A DNA stretch of 64,000 nucleotides. Origin: an uncultured Acetatifactor sp. (GTDB taxonomy: Bacteria > Bacillota > Clostridia > Lachnospirales > Lachnospiraceae). The translations under genes were made by a program, and so were the position numbers. The stretch covers positions 1-64,000 of the forward strand of contig CAJTMX010000007.1 in the NCBI GenBank assembly GCA_910577235.1, written 5' to 3'. Positions 42,061 through 52,031 of the stretch are shown here, one piece after another. Position 1 is the stretch's first letter. The number at the start of each line of letters is the position of its first letter. The notes below the pieces were generated by a model, which saw only the letters and a list, made by a program, of their open reading frames with translations, had not been told where the DNA came from and did no database searches.

Positions 42061-43902
42061 ATGAGAAAAGCTGTTGAACTGGGTAAAAAATACCTGTATC
42101 TTCTGTATCCCGTGATACTGCTGCTCTATCCTCTGCGGCATATCCGGGTGGGCGCGGAATGGTGGGATACAGGATACAATTACGGTAACTTTACCTATAT
42201 GGGACGCATGGACCCCATGTGGCTGCTCAGCACCTATCTGGGCAATGCGGCGGGGCATCTGCTCACGCTGCTGCCCGGCGGCGGTACGATGCTGGGCATG
42301 AATATCTATACGGGACTGTTTGTAAGCCTGCTCGCGCTGGGGGGATACTTTTTCTTCACACGCCGGATAGGGCTGTCCCGGACGATCACATTTTGGGGGG
42401 AGATGCTGGCCGTCAGTTTCTGCTGGTGTCCCACGGCCCTCTTATACAATTACCTGACTTATGTGCTGATGGGAGCGGGTGTGATATTGCTCTACCACGC
42501 GCTGTCGGGAGAGGCCCGATGCCCCTGGCGGTATTTTGTGGCGGCGGGTGTGTGCCTGGGAGTGAATGTTCTGGTACGTTTCCCCAATCTGGCTCAGATG
42601 GCTTTGATCCTGGCGGTATGGGCTATGGCGTTTATCCGCCGCCAGAAGTTTATGGTGACGGTAAAGCAGACCATGCAGTGTCTGGGCGGTTATCTGCTGG
42701 GGCTGGGAGGCGGCCTGGCGGCAGTTATGCTGCGTTATGGGCCGCGGACATATATCGAAGGGATCGGGAGGCTCCTGTCCATGCCCTCGGAGGCATCGGA
42801 GTACACGGTTTATTCGATGATCATGCAGCAGTTTCGCAATTATCTGCAGAATTGTATCTGGCTGGGGTATCTGGTATTTTTCATGTTATTGGGCCTTATG
42901 GTGTACGCGCTGCTGCCGCAAAAGCTGAACCCGCTGAAAAACGTGGGTTATGTGGGATGCGTGTTCTGTGGATTCTATTATCTGATGCTGCAGAATATGT
43001 TCAATTTTAAATACAGCACCAAGGTCAGCGCTTTCCAGTGGGGGGCGATGCTGCTCACTGCCACACTGGCGGCGGGACTTATCACGATCCTGCGCAAAAA
43101 GAGCACAGAGCGGGAAAAACTCATGTGCGGACTGGCGATACTTGTGATACTGATCACGCCGCTGGGCAGCAACAATCACCTGTACTCCGCCATAAACAAT
43201 CTGTTTCTGGTGGCTCCTTTTACGCTGTGGCTGTTGGCGCGTTTCCTCCGCTGGCTGCCGGGGCGTCTGACCAAAAATCTGAGCGGGAGGGGAAGGAGCG
43301 TTTTCCTCACGGTGAGCCTGTTTCCGGTCAAGGCTATGCTGGTGTGTATATTGGTAATGATCACAGTGCAGGGGACGTTGTTTGGCATGGGCTATGTATT
43401 TTCCGAGAGTGACGGCGGCGAGAATCTACATACTCCCATCGAGGGAAATGAGATACTTAGAGGGATGCTCACTTCACCGGACAGGGCGGAGGTATTGGGG
43501 TCGCTGTCGGAGTATGTGGACCGGGAGGGACTAAAGGGACAGGAGGTCATTCTCTATGGACAGATTCCGTCCCTGTCCTATTATCTGGAGATGCCCTTTG
43601 CCATATCCGCCTGGCCGGATCTGCCCTCGTATAATTATGCAGTCATGCTCGGGGAGCTGGAAAAGCTGGAGGGGGAGATAACCGCCGGACAGAGGGATGT
43701 GCCGGTACTGCTGCTGGAAAGAAGGCAGGCGGAATATCTGACAGGCGGAACGGAGGCTCTGGAAACGCTGGGGCTGAGCGCCGGGGAGATAGAGAGGATC
43801 GCGGGGGACAAAAAGCTGACGCTGCTGGCCCGCTGGATAGAGCACTTCGGATATGAAACATGCTTTGAAAATCAGAAGTTTATAATGTTCAGAATACCGT
43901 AG
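42061..43902 (+). CDS. Multi-spanning GT-C-type membrane protein
   Basis: 613 residues with about 12 membrane segments and an outside tail of about 150 residues. The first loop holds AEWWDTGYNYGNF, an acidic GT-C-like position. A long loop has RFLRWLPGRLTKNLSGRGR. AGGGA lies 8 nt before the ATG. No close named family recognised; by topology and context it is a lipid-linked-sugar-dependent glycosyltransferase or a glycan-chain assembly protein. It begins the longest plus-strand block of the glycan locus. Confidence 0.72.
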   Translation: MRKAVELGKKYLYLLYPVILLLYPLRHIRVGAEWWDTGYNYGNFTYMGRMDPMWLLSTYLGNAAGHLLTLLPGGGTMLGMNIYTGLFVSLLALGGYFFFTRRIGLSRTITFWGEMLAVSFCWCPTALLYNYLTYVLMGAGVILLYHALSGEARCPWRYFVAAGVCLGVNVLVRFPNLAQMALILAVWAMAFIRRQKFMVTVKQTMQCLGGYLLGLGGGLAAVMLRYGPRTYIEGIGRLLSMPSEASEYTVYSMIMQQFRNYLQNCIWLGYLVFFMLLGLMVYALLPQKLNPLKNVGYVGCVFCGFYYLMLQNMFNFKYSTKVSAFQWGAMLLTATLAAGLITILRKKSTEREKLMCGLAILVILITPLGSNNHLYSAINNLFLVAPFTLWLLARFLRWLPGRLTKNLSGRGRSVFLTVSLFPVKAMLVCILVMITVQGTLFGMGYVFSESDGGENLHTPIEGNEILRGMLTSPDRAEVLGSLSEYVDREGLKGQEVILYGQIPSLSYYLEMPFAISAWPDLPSYNYAVMLGELEKLEGEITAGQRDVPVLLLERRQAEYLTGGTEALETLGLSAGEIERIAGDKKLTLLARWIEHFGYETCFENQKFIMFRIP

Positions 43903-43950
43903 GCGGCGCTGCGTCCGCCGCTGACCGGCTGAAACGGATGGAGACGATAT

Positions 43951-45594
43951 ATGGATAAAAAGGAGCGTTTTTGGGAAATAATGGCATGGGGACTGCTGGG
44001 AGCGGTGTTTTTGCTGCTGGTGGCGATGAATGTGTTGTGGGGGGATCATTGGATCGATTCGGATATGGCGGCGGAGATGGTATTTTCCCGTCTGCTGGCT
44101 CAGGAGGGTAAGTGGATCGCCACGGAGAATTGGTTTTATTCCACGGAATTCCGGGTGCTGTATACGCAGCTGCTCATGGTTCCCCTGTTTCATCTGCTGG
44201 GAGACTGGCATCTGATCAGGGCAATTACCAACATCATCACATATCTGCTGATGCTGGGCGCGTATTTTTACTGCGTGAGACCCCTTAAGATCCGCAAAAG
44301 TACCGTCATCTTCAGCTCCGTGATCCTGCTGCTGCCCTTCTCGGAGACGTTCCTCACCCATATGCAGATGGGGAATACCTATATGTGGCATGTGATCCTG
44401 ATCCTGACGGCGTTCGGCATGTTTCTGCGGCTTTCACAGCCCCGGGAGGGGCGAGGCGTGGGAAAGGCCGTTACGGCTGCGGCCTATATGGCTCTCAGCC
44501 TTGTCTGCGGTCTGTCAGGCGTGCGCTATATGCTGGCGCTGCAGGTACCGCTGTGTATAACGGCGGGTATCTATGTTATAAAGAGCAGTGAGTTTGCAGC
44601 GCTGCGCAGAGATCTATCCCTGCGGCAGCCCTGGGAACAGATCCGCAGGGTGCTCTGCGGCAAACGTCTGGCTTATCTGCTCTGGAGTTTTGCGGGGCTG
44701 CTGGCGGCAGGCGTGGGGTATCTGGTCAATGTGGCGGTGCTGGGACGGAGATTCCGGTTCCAGATGTATGAGGCCACCAACTTTATCCGGGTGTTTCAGG
44801 GAGTGCTGCTGGAGCGCGCCCAGGATACCATAGGGAACCTGTTGCAGTTGTTCGGTTATATCGAGGAAAAAGGCTTTCTGTCGGTCAGGGGTCTGATCTC
44901 CATGCTGGCTTTCGGATTCCTGGCGGGAATCTTGTTTGTGACGGTGCGGTGCAGCCGCCTGCTGGCAGGGGAGGAGAAAGCTCCCTCCCATCACCGGTTT
45001 TTGCTGTGGTTTTTTGTGACGGCCTTTGCGCTGAACACATTTGTGTTTCTGTTCACTACCAGCACCATCGTGGCCAGGTACTACATCACTGTGTTCCTGT
45101 TCGCGCTGCCGCTGCTCTGTGTCTATTACGAGCATGAAAAGATGCCGCTGGACCGGCTGCTTCTGGCGGTGCTGCTGTGGGGCGCGCTGGCGCTCACCAC
45201 TGCAAAATGTGTATATTCTTTTGCGGATAAGGATAAAAATGAGGATAAAAGGCCTGTGGCTGCCTATCTGGAGGAGCAGGGCTATACTTTCGGCTATGCC
45301 AGTTATTGGAACGGCAATATCATGACGGAGCTTACGGACGGTGCCGTGGAGATCGCCAATATCCATGAGATAGACAGGATGGATATGTTTACCTGGTCCA
45401 GCCCCGCGCGGTATTACAGAGAAGGGTATCACAGCGGTAAGACCTTTATCCTGCTGACGGCTCAGGAGGCGGCAGAGTACGCCTCGGTGCCGGTGATCGC
45501 AGCGGGAGAAGTGGTCTATGACCGGCAGGGATATGTGGTGCTGGGCTATGAATCGGTGGAGGCGCTGTGGGACGCGGCGGGGCCTACGCCATAA
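43951..45594 (+). CDS. Multi-spanning GT-C-type membrane protein
   Basis: 547 residues and about 11 membrane segments. After the first segment comes DHWIDSDMAAEMVF, which holds the acidic pair expected of GT-C enzymes, then FRVLYTQLLMVPLFHLLGDW. The tail after about 440 (DKNEDKRPVAAYLEEQGYTFGYASYW...) resembles the extracytoplasmic domain of bacterial GT39-like proteins, which recurs in neighbours. GGAGACGATAT precedes the ATG. It lies in the same transcript as its neighbours. Confidence 0.75.
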   Translation: MDKKERFWEIMAWGLLGAVFLLLVAMNVLWGDHWIDSDMAAEMVFSRLLAQEGKWIATENWFYSTEFRVLYTQLLMVPLFHLLGDWHLIRAITNIITYLLMLGAYFYCVRPLKIRKSTVIFSSVILLLPFSETFLTHMQMGNTYMWHVILILTAFGMFLRLSQPREGRGVGKAVTAAAYMALSLVCGLSGVRYMLALQVPLCITAGIYVIKSSEFAALRRDLSLRQPWEQIRRVLCGKRLAYLLWSFAGLLAAGVGYLVNVAVLGRRFRFQMYEATNFIRVFQGVLLERAQDTIGNLLQLFGYIEEKGFLSVRGLISMLAFGFLAGILFVTVRCSRLLAGEEKAPSHHRFLLWFFVTAFALNTFVFLFTTSTIVARYYITVFLFALPLLCVYYEHEKMPLDRLLLAVLLWGALALTTAKCVYSFADKDKNEDKRPVAAYLEEQGYTFGYASYWNGNIMTELTDGAVEIANIHEIDRMDMFTWSSPARYYREGYHSGKTFILLTAQEAAEYASVPVIAAGEVVYDRQGYVVLGYESVEALWDAAGPTP

Positions 45595-45614
45595 GATGTG
45601 GAGAATGGGAAAGC

Positions 45615-47273
45615 ATGGACAAAAAACGGATTCTGTATACAGTTTGCTTTATCGCAATAAATATGCTGGACTTTGTATGCAATACGCAAAACGGTGATAT
45701 CCAGAGCATGGCCGTCAACGCTATGGGCATTGTGATACTTGTTATTATAGCCACAGGGCACTCGGTCAGGAACATGCTGACGAGGGTAAACCTTATATGG
45801 ACAGGGCTGTGCGTGGCTGTGGCTGCAGTGCCGACGGTACGGGCGTTTGCATCGGGACGGGACAGTTTTATGGGCATGTTTGTGTGGGCCTTTGTGCTGG
45901 CGGTCTTCAATGTCTGGTGGATATTGATCTATGGAAAATATATGATCGGCAGGCTTTGGCGGTACAGAGCGCCCCAGGGGAAATGGGCATTTAACCCGGG
46001 TATCACAGGCTGGATATGGATCGCCATGACAGTGTTAATGACTTTGTCCCGCAGCGGCAGGGTATGGCCGGTCTGGTTCTTTGCGATGTTCGGCATGTTC
46101 TATCTGACGAGATACAGCTTGCGGGACAGGGATGCCATGATGGACGGTATGATAGACGGAACGATACTATCTTTTTTCATACTCCAAATATTTGCCTACG
46201 GTTTCAGACCTTATGATGTGGTGCGCTATCTTGGCGCGTTCAGCAACTGCAATATCACAGCGCTGCATTACCTGCTGGTCTATACGATGGTACTTTTTAA
46301 ACTGCATCTGCTGCACCGAAGAGGAGCCAGGAAGGGCTGGAAACTGTTCTATTTTGCGGGTGCCTGCGGTCTGCTGGGCTTTATGTTCCTTACCATGGGA
46401 CGCACCGCCTGGGTGACGGCTTTTCTGGTGACGATGTTGTACGGCATTTTTGTGGTCCGGCAGAACTGGCAGAAAAAGTGGAGCGCGGTGCTGGGGCGGT
46501 TTATGGCGCTGGGGCTGACCACGATACTGCTGTTTCCGGCGGTGTTCGCCACGGTACGCTGGCTGCCCACCATATTGCATCATCCTGTCTGGTTTTTGGC
46601 GGAATACAGCGAGAATAAGGTTCACTCCTTTGATCCGCCGGATTCCCCCAAGTATATCGAATGGGATGAATTTATGGAGACTGTTCTGGGAAGGATCTGG
46701 GGGACGCTGCCATTCCACGCCAGCCGGATGAATGATCCTTTTCTGCTGGTGGCTCAGGCGGCGGACAGCTCCGGGCTTGCGGACAGCGGCAATGTCTCCA
46801 TGACTCAGACGGACACCGCGGCGACGGAAAACGGCGACGCCATGGAGATACTGGACCTAAAAGTGCTGGACAAATCATTAAATGTCCGACTCAGTATCTA
46901 TAAGATGTATTTTCAGGAGTTAAATCTGCTGGGACACAGCCAGGGGGAAGGGCATTATGTCATGGAGGACACGGAGAATATTGTGTGGCATGCCCATAAC
47001 CTTTGGCTGCAGATCGCGTATTCTTACGGAATTCCCACCGGATTGCTGTTTGTTGTCCTGACGGTACTGCTGCTGCGAAAGCATTATGCGAGTATGAAAA
47101 CTCACTCCGAAAACGTCTATGCCATCATACCTTTTTTCCTGTGCGTGGTGTTTTTCTGCTACGGGATCATGGAGATGGTGTGGAATATGGGACAGGTGGT
47201 GTTGCTGTTGTTTTTTGTGGTACAGCATCCGCAGATAGGAGATTCGGGAGCGGGGGGATCGGAGTTGTCGTGA
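45615..47273 (+). CDS. O-antigen ligase/Wzy-like membrane protein
   Basis: 552 residues and about 11-12 membrane segments. A large outside loop after about 330 is followed by a short HAHNLWLQIAYSYG motif (TENIVWHAHNLWLQ). This HxHN(x)LW pattern before the last segments is typical of Wzy/WaaL-type polymerases and ligases. Start at ATG 45615 with a weak GGGAAAG site. It would join lipid-linked repeat units, or attach a finished glycan to its acceptor, outside the membrane. It overlaps the next gene by 4 bp (GTGA). Confidence 0.8.
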   Translation: MDKKRILYTVCFIAINMLDFVCNTQNGDIQSMAVNAMGIVILVIIATGHSVRNMLTRVNLIWTGLCVAVAAVPTVRAFASGRDSFMGMFVWAFVLAVFNVWWILIYGKYMIGRLWRYRAPQGKWAFNPGITGWIWIAMTVLMTLSRSGRVWPVWFFAMFGMFYLTRYSLRDRDAMMDGMIDGTILSFFILQIFAYGFRPYDVVRYLGAFSNCNITALHYLLVYTMVLFKLHLLHRRGARKGWKLFYFAGACGLLGFMFLTMGRTAWVTAFLVTMLYGIFVVRQNWQKKWSAVLGRFMALGLTTILLFPAVFATVRWLPTILHHPVWFLAEYSENKVHSFDPPDSPKYIEWDEFMETVLGRIWGTLPFHASRMNDPFLLVAQAADSSGLADSGNVSMTQTDTAATENGDAMEILDLKVLDKSLNVRLSIYKMYFQELNLLGHSQGEGHYVMEDTENIVWHAHNLWLQIAYSYGIPTGLLFVVLTVLLLRKHYASMKTHSENVYAIIPFFLCVVFFCYGIMEMVWNMGQVVLLLFFVVQHPQIGDSGAGGSELS

Positions 47274-49114
47274 GAGTAAAGGAAAGTCTGAAACGGAATA
47301 AATGGCAGTGCCTGGTACTGCTCCTGGTGCTGCTGGTACAGTGCTTTTATATCAGCCAAAAGGACGGCTATCATATGGATGAGCTGCTGACCTTTGAACT
47401 GGCCAACGCGGAATATAATCCATGGATCGTGCCCACCCAGCCGGTGGGGCGTCTGGCAAAGTTCATGCAGCAGGAGATCTATGAGGACAGTCTGGGAGAA
47501 ACGCTGGGGAATCTGTGGGACACGGCAATGGATGTACTGCAGAACGGAAGGGACAGCAAGCTGCTCAGCTACCGCGCGGATGTCTACGATGAGCCGGTTT
47601 GGATCAGCAGGGAGCAGTTCCATGAGTATATCACGGTGGGAGAGCGGGACGGTTTTAATTATCTGTCCGTGTATTTCAACGGCAGGGAAGACGACCATCC
47701 CCCGGTGTACTATATGCTGGTACACACCATGTCCTCTATTTTCCGGGACAGGATATCCCCGTGGATGGGATGTATCTTTAACCTGGCGGCGGTGCTGGGC
47801 TGCTGTGTCCTGATGTTCGCGATGGGCCGTCTGCTGGCAGACTGTCATTATATGAAGGCTCGGACGGGGGAGTGCTGGGGGCTGTACAGCGGGTTGTTGT
47901 ACGGCTGCTCCGCCGGAGCGATAGCCAGTACGCTGTTCATCCGTATGTACGGCCTTCTGGCTTTCTGGTGTATGCTCACCCTGTATCTGCATTTGCGGAA
48001 ATGGCTGGGGCCCCAGGCGCGGACGGGAAAAGACTTTACAAAAGGAAATAAGGGGCTGATCCTGGTGACGGCCATGGGGTTTTGGACCCAGTATTTTTTC
48101 CTGTTTTATTGTATACTGCTGGCGCTTGTGACAGTGGTCGCCCTGGTGAGAAACGGCAGAAAAAGAGAGGCTTTTCGCTATATCAGAAGTATGGTTACCG
48201 CGGCGGTGATCGGAGTGGCGGTTTACCCTTTTTCAATAATGAATATCCTCACCAACGGAAGGGCGGTTGAGGCTGTGGCCAATCTGGGCGGAAGTATGCG
48301 GGAATACGGGGAGCGGTTGATTGCCTTCGGCCGTATTCTGCTGCGAAGCACCTTCGGAAAACACATAATCGGCACGATGATCGTAGTGGCCCTGGCCGCC
48401 ATCGGCGTGTTTGTGACTGTCTGGGATAAACGCAGGACATCCGGGGAACAGATGGCGGAGTCCGGCTGCAAGGCGGACAGAAAGGAGCGGAGACAACTGT
48501 GGTGGCTGCTGTTTCTGCCTCCGTCGGTATATTATCTGCTGGCCGCAAAAATGTCCCCCTATATGGTGGACCGTTATATTATGCCTGTATTTCCCTTTGC
48601 TGCCATGGCTGCGGCGGGACTGCTGCTGTATCTGTGGAGCCGCCGGGGTCCGGCAGGAACCGGGGCCGTGCTGTGCGCCCTGCTGGCCGTATCCTGTGTC
48701 AGTGTCGTAACCTATCCGGGAGACGGAGATTACCTGTACAGCGGCTATGATTCTCCTGTAAGCGGGCAGCTGGGTATAGGGGAAAAATACTATGCCGATC
48801 TCCCCTGCATCTGCGTCTACGAAGGGTATGGCTTTTATGACAATCTGTTGGAATTTCAGGTGTATGAGCGCACTCTGCTGGTCAAGCCCTCCGAATTGGC
48901 GGGCAGGCAGGATATAGCAGAGTTGTCGGAAGTGATCGTGCTGCGCAAGCAGAATGTGAGCTCCGAGGCATGGCAGGAGGTGCTGGAGACTCTGTCCGGC
49001 TACGGTCTCAAGCCGCAGGACTGGCTGGTGCGGGATAGCGTCTACAGGGATGAGGTGGCGCGTTTTGTATCCGTTGTCTCCAAGGAGCCGCAAACCGGAC
49101 AACAGGAGAAATAG
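47270..49114 (+). CDS. GT-C (GT39-like) membrane glycosyltransferase
   Basis: 614 residues from a GTG that overlaps the upstream stop (GTGA) behind GGAG. About 11 membrane segments. The first loop has GYHMDELLTFELANAE, later REDDHPPVYYMLVHTM, and STLFIRMYGLLAFW, all shared in order with the protein at 39292-40896, so they are paralogues with different first loops. The C-terminal tail of about 130 residues lies outside. Donor is probably a polyprenyl-phosphate sugar supplied by one of the GT2 enzymes downstream. Confidence 0.8.
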   Translation: MRVKESLKRNKWQCLVLLLVLLVQCFYISQKDGYHMDELLTFELANAEYNPWIVPTQPVGRLAKFMQQEIYEDSLGETLGNLWDTAMDVLQNGRDSKLLSYRADVYDEPVWISREQFHEYITVGERDGFNYLSVYFNGREDDHPPVYYMLVHTMSSIFRDRISPWMGCIFNLAAVLGCCVLMFAMGRLLADCHYMKARTGECWGLYSGLLYGCSAGAIASTLFIRMYGLLAFWCMLTLYLHLRKWLGPQARTGKDFTKGNKGLILVTAMGFWTQYFFLFYCILLALVTVVALVRNGRKREAFRYIRSMVTAAVIGVAVYPFSIMNILTNGRAVEAVANLGGSMREYGERLIAFGRILLRSTFGKHIIGTMIVVALAAIGVFVTVWDKRRTSGEQMAESGCKADRKERRQLWWLLFLPPSVYYLLAAKMSPYMVDRYIMPVFPFAAMAAAGLLLYLWSRRGPAGTGAVLCALLAVSCVSVVTYPGDGDYLYSGYDSPVSGQLGIGEKYYADLPCICVYEGYGFYDNLLEFQVYERTLLVKPSELAGRQDIAELSEVIVLRKQNVSSEAWQEVLETLSGYGLKPQDWLVRDSVYRDEVARFVSVVSKEPQTGQQEK

Positions 49115-49170
49115 AAGGGGTATTGCCGGGTATATGGTTTTGCGTTGGGGGGCGGTGCCTCCATAAGAGG

Positions 49171-49199
49171 TTGACAGAATACGCGCGATAGAGGATAAT
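49171..49199 (+). promoter_or_regulatory. Internal promoter of the glycan locus
   Basis: TTGACA (49171-49176), 17 bp, GATAAT (49194-49199) in the 110-bp gap before the GT2 gene. Confidence 0.75.
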
Positions 49200-49236
49200 C
49201 AATAGAGAGTAAGCGGGAAAAGGATTGGTGGAACTC

Positions 49237-50208
49237 ATGGATAAGATCGCAGTGCTGATACCATGCTATAATGAGGAAAAGACCATAGAAAAAGTGGTCA
49301 CAGATGTGCGCGGCGCACTGCCGGAGGCCACGGTATATGTGTATGACAACAATTCCACCGACCGAACCGCTGAGCTTGCCTGGGAAGCCGGAGCCGTCAT
49401 ACGTCAGGAGTACGCGCAGGGAAAGGGCAATGTGATCCGGCGCATGTTCCGGGAGATCGACGCGCAGTGTTATCTGATGGTGGACGGAGATGACACCTAT
49501 CCGCTGGACTGCGCCAGGGAGATGGTGGACCGGGTGCTGGAGAGACATGCGGATATGGTGGTGGGCGACCGCCTCTCGTCCACATATTTTACCGAGAATA
49601 AGCGGCCTTTCCACAACTTTGGAAACAGCCTGATGCGCACAAGCATCAACAGCCTGTTTCGGGCGGATATCAAGGATATCATGACCGGATACAGGGCTTT
49701 TTCCTATGAGTTTGTGAAGACCTTCCCGGTCTTTTCCCAGGGGTTCGAGATAGAGACAGAGATGACGATACACGCTGTCAACTACAATATGCAGGTGGAA
49801 AACGTGGTGGTGGAGTATCGTGACCGCCCGGAAGGCAGCGTATCCAAACTCAACACTTTTCGGGACGGCATGAAAGTCATACACAAGATGATACAATTAT
49901 ACAAGAACCATAAGCCCCTTAAATTCTTCAGCCTGATCGGGCTGCTGTTTGTTATGGTGGCGGTGGTCATGTTCGCCCCCATATTGCTGGAGTATCTGGA
50001 GACCGGGCTTGTGCCCCGGTTCCCCACGCTGATCGTGTGCGGTTTTCTGGTCATGGCGGCCATACAGGCGTTTTTTTCCGGCATGGTGCTGGACGTGCAG
50101 GTGGCCAAGGACAGAAGAGACTTTGAGTACCGTTTGAACAAGATCTACTCTGAGAAACAGATGAAATGCGTGGGTTTATCTCAAAACCGGATAAATGAGG
50201 TGGAGTAG
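49237..50208 (+). CDS. GT2 glycosyltransferase, polyprenyl-phosphate sugar synthase type
   Basis: 323 residues. GT-A catalytic domain with KIAVLIPCYNEEKTIEKVV, the nucleotide motif VYDNNSTDRT and the metal motif MVDGDDTYPLD. Two membrane segments follow at the C-terminus (FFSLIGLLFVMVAVVMF and VCGFLVMAAIQAFFSGM), as in DPM1/GtrB-like enzymes. It would load a sugar from a nucleotide donor onto undecaprenyl phosphate for the GT-C proteins. ATG 49237 is chosen for GGTGG at 5-nt spacing; a TTG 12 bp earlier is possible. A fresh promoter lies upstream. Confidence 0.88.
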   Translation: MDKIAVLIPCYNEEKTIEKVVTDVRGALPEATVYVYDNNSTDRTAELAWEAGAVIRQEYAQGKGNVIRRMFREIDAQCYLMVDGDDTYPLDCAREMVDRVLERHADMVVGDRLSSTYFTENKRPFHNFGNSLMRTSINSLFRADIKDIMTGYRAFSYEFVKTFPVFSQGFEIETEMTIHAVNYNMQVENVVVEYRDRPEGSVSKLNTFRDGMKVIHKMIQLYKNHKPLKFFSLIGLLFVMVAVVMFAPILLEYLETGLVPRFPTLIVCGFLVMAAIQAFFSGMVLDVQVAKDRRDFEYRLNKIYSEKQMKCVGLSQNRINEVE

Positions 50209-50212
50209 GGCT

Positions 50213-52006
50213 ATGCGTGACAAGATCGCCAAACGGTGGATAAAGGGAACAGCGGCGGCGGTCCTGCTGCTCATCATGGCAGTGGCGGGATGGCTGACAG
50301 GCCCCATATACTATCTGAATGATGATGTGACCATACGGTATATTCTCTCCGGAGCCTGTACGGGAATGCCGGACAGCCACGGGGTACAGATGAAATATCC
50401 TTTGACCTGGGTGCTGGCGGCGCTGTACCGGATCACCGGCGGGTTACAGGTATTTGTGCCATGGTTTGACCTGTTTATGGCGGGGTGCGTCCTGCTGGCC
50501 GGCACGGGTATACTTGCCGGTATGATGCAGGCAGTCAGAGGAAAAAAGGGCTTTGCGCGCATTGCGCCCGCGCTGATCGGGGCAGTGTTGTTTACGGGAC
50601 TGCTGCTGCCCCATTACCTCTATATGCACTATACCATCATCGCCGCCATGCTTGCCGGGAGCGGGTTGTTTTTATGGGGGCGGAGACAGGGGCGTGGACT
50701 GCCGCTTGTGATGTTGGTACTGTGCTATCTGGTGCGGTCGGAAGTCTTTTTTCTGTCCGTCCCGTTTCTGCTGGTGGCGGTCTTGGACGAATCGCTGGGG
50801 GAGGTGGAGCGCGCGGCCCGGGGAAGGCAGCTGCTTGACCGGGTGTGCTGCGCTCTCAAGCGGCAGGGACGTCCTCTGCTGATCCTGCTATGCGCGGTGC
50901 TGGTCTGTTGGGGAATAGACCGTGTGGGATACGGCGGCAGTGAGTGGCAGGAGTTCTGGAGGTATTTTGACAATCGGGTAAAATTGTATGATTACACTGA
51001 TTTCCCGTCCACGGACCGATATGAGAACCGATATGAGGAACTTGGGCTGGACTGGGGACAATATCAGGTGCTGATCCATTACGACACCATACTGGATCAG
51101 GGCATAGACGCGGAGGTTTTGGAGCGCGTGCAGGAAAGTATCCAAGGCATGAAAGAGCCTGTGGCCATGGGGGAGCGCATCCGGCAATACCTGCGGTCGT
51201 ATTATCTGCATATGCGATACGACGGCGTGCCTTATGGCCTGGTATGGGCCGGGTGTCTGGGACTGCTGCTTATCCTGCAGGTCATTCACAGGAGATGGGA
51301 CAGGCTTATATTGTCCGCGGCCCTGTTGGCGGGGCGCAGCCTGATCTGGCTCTATCTGATCCACAGGGACAGGTTTCCGGAGCGGATCTGGATATCCCTG
51401 TATCTCATAGAGATCGGGCTGCTGGCAGGTATGCTGCTGGGTGAGTGGCTTGAAAATCCCGCGTCCCCAGAGGGCAGCGCTTTGGCGGGAAAGACGTGGC
51501 GGCGCGGTGCGGCAGCCGTCTGTATGGCGCTGTGCCTGCTGCTGTCGGGCGGCGCGGCTTTCATGCAGTTGCGGCAGACGCTGGGAAATATGCGGATCGG
51601 ACAGGAGAGACAGCGGCAGTGGGACCGGCTCACAGAGCAGATTGCCGGGAGCGGTGTGGAACTGTATCTGATGGATGTGTATTCTGCGGTGGCCTACGCG
51701 GGGGAAGTATACGGAAGAGACTGCGGGCAGATTCTGCTGCTGGGAGGATGGCTGGGCCAATGCCCTCTGGTGGAGCAGCGTCTGGCGCTGTATGGCGCGG
51801 AGGATGGCGCCGGGGCCCTGCTGCATCCCGAAGTGCGCCTGCTGGCGCTGGCAGACAGGGATATCTCCTGGCTGGAGGAGTATTTGAGCCAGAGGCTGGG
51901 CCCGGTAGAACTGAAGAGACAGGAAATCATCTCCTGCGGGGATCAAGTGGAATTTGCCGTATACCGGCTGGTCAAGCCGCACAGCCCCGCAGGGGGATCT
52001 TCATAG
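50213..52006 (+). CDS. Multi-spanning GT-C-type membrane protein
   Basis: 597 residues, about 11 membrane segments. The loop after the first segment has YYLNDDVTIRYIL with the acidic pair, then QMKYPLTWVLAALY. A loop of about 100 residues (EEFWRYFDNRVKLYDY region) lies between segments and a soluble tail at the end. Starts 4 bp after the GT2 stop behind GGAGTAGGG, so it is coupled to it. I infer that it uses the lipid-linked sugar made by that enzyme. Confidence 0.75.
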   Translation: MRDKIAKRWIKGTAAAVLLLIMAVAGWLTGPIYYLNDDVTIRYILSGACTGMPDSHGVQMKYPLTWVLAALYRITGGLQVFVPWFDLFMAGCVLLAGTGILAGMMQAVRGKKGFARIAPALIGAVLFTGLLLPHYLYMHYTIIAAMLAGSGLFLWGRRQGRGLPLVMLVLCYLVRSEVFFLSVPFLLVAVLDESLGEVERAARGRQLLDRVCCALKRQGRPLLILLCAVLVCWGIDRVGYGGSEWQEFWRYFDNRVKLYDYTDFPSTDRYENRYEELGLDWGQYQVLIHYDTILDQGIDAEVLERVQESIQGMKEPVAMGERIRQYLRSYYLHMRYDGVPYGLVWAGCLGLLLILQVIHRRWDRLILSAALLAGRSLIWLYLIHRDRFPERIWISLYLIEIGLLAGMLLGEWLENPASPEGSALAGKTWRRGAAAVCMALCLLLSGGAAFMQLRQTLGNMRIGQERQRQWDRLTEQIAGSGVELYLMDVYSAVAYAGEVYGRDCGQILLLGGWLGQCPLVEQRLALYGAEDGAGALLHPEVRLLALADRDISWLEEYLSQRLGPVELKRQEIISCGDQVEFAVYRLVKPHSPAGGSS

Positions 52007-52031
52007 AGAATGTGAAGAACAGGAGGCAGGT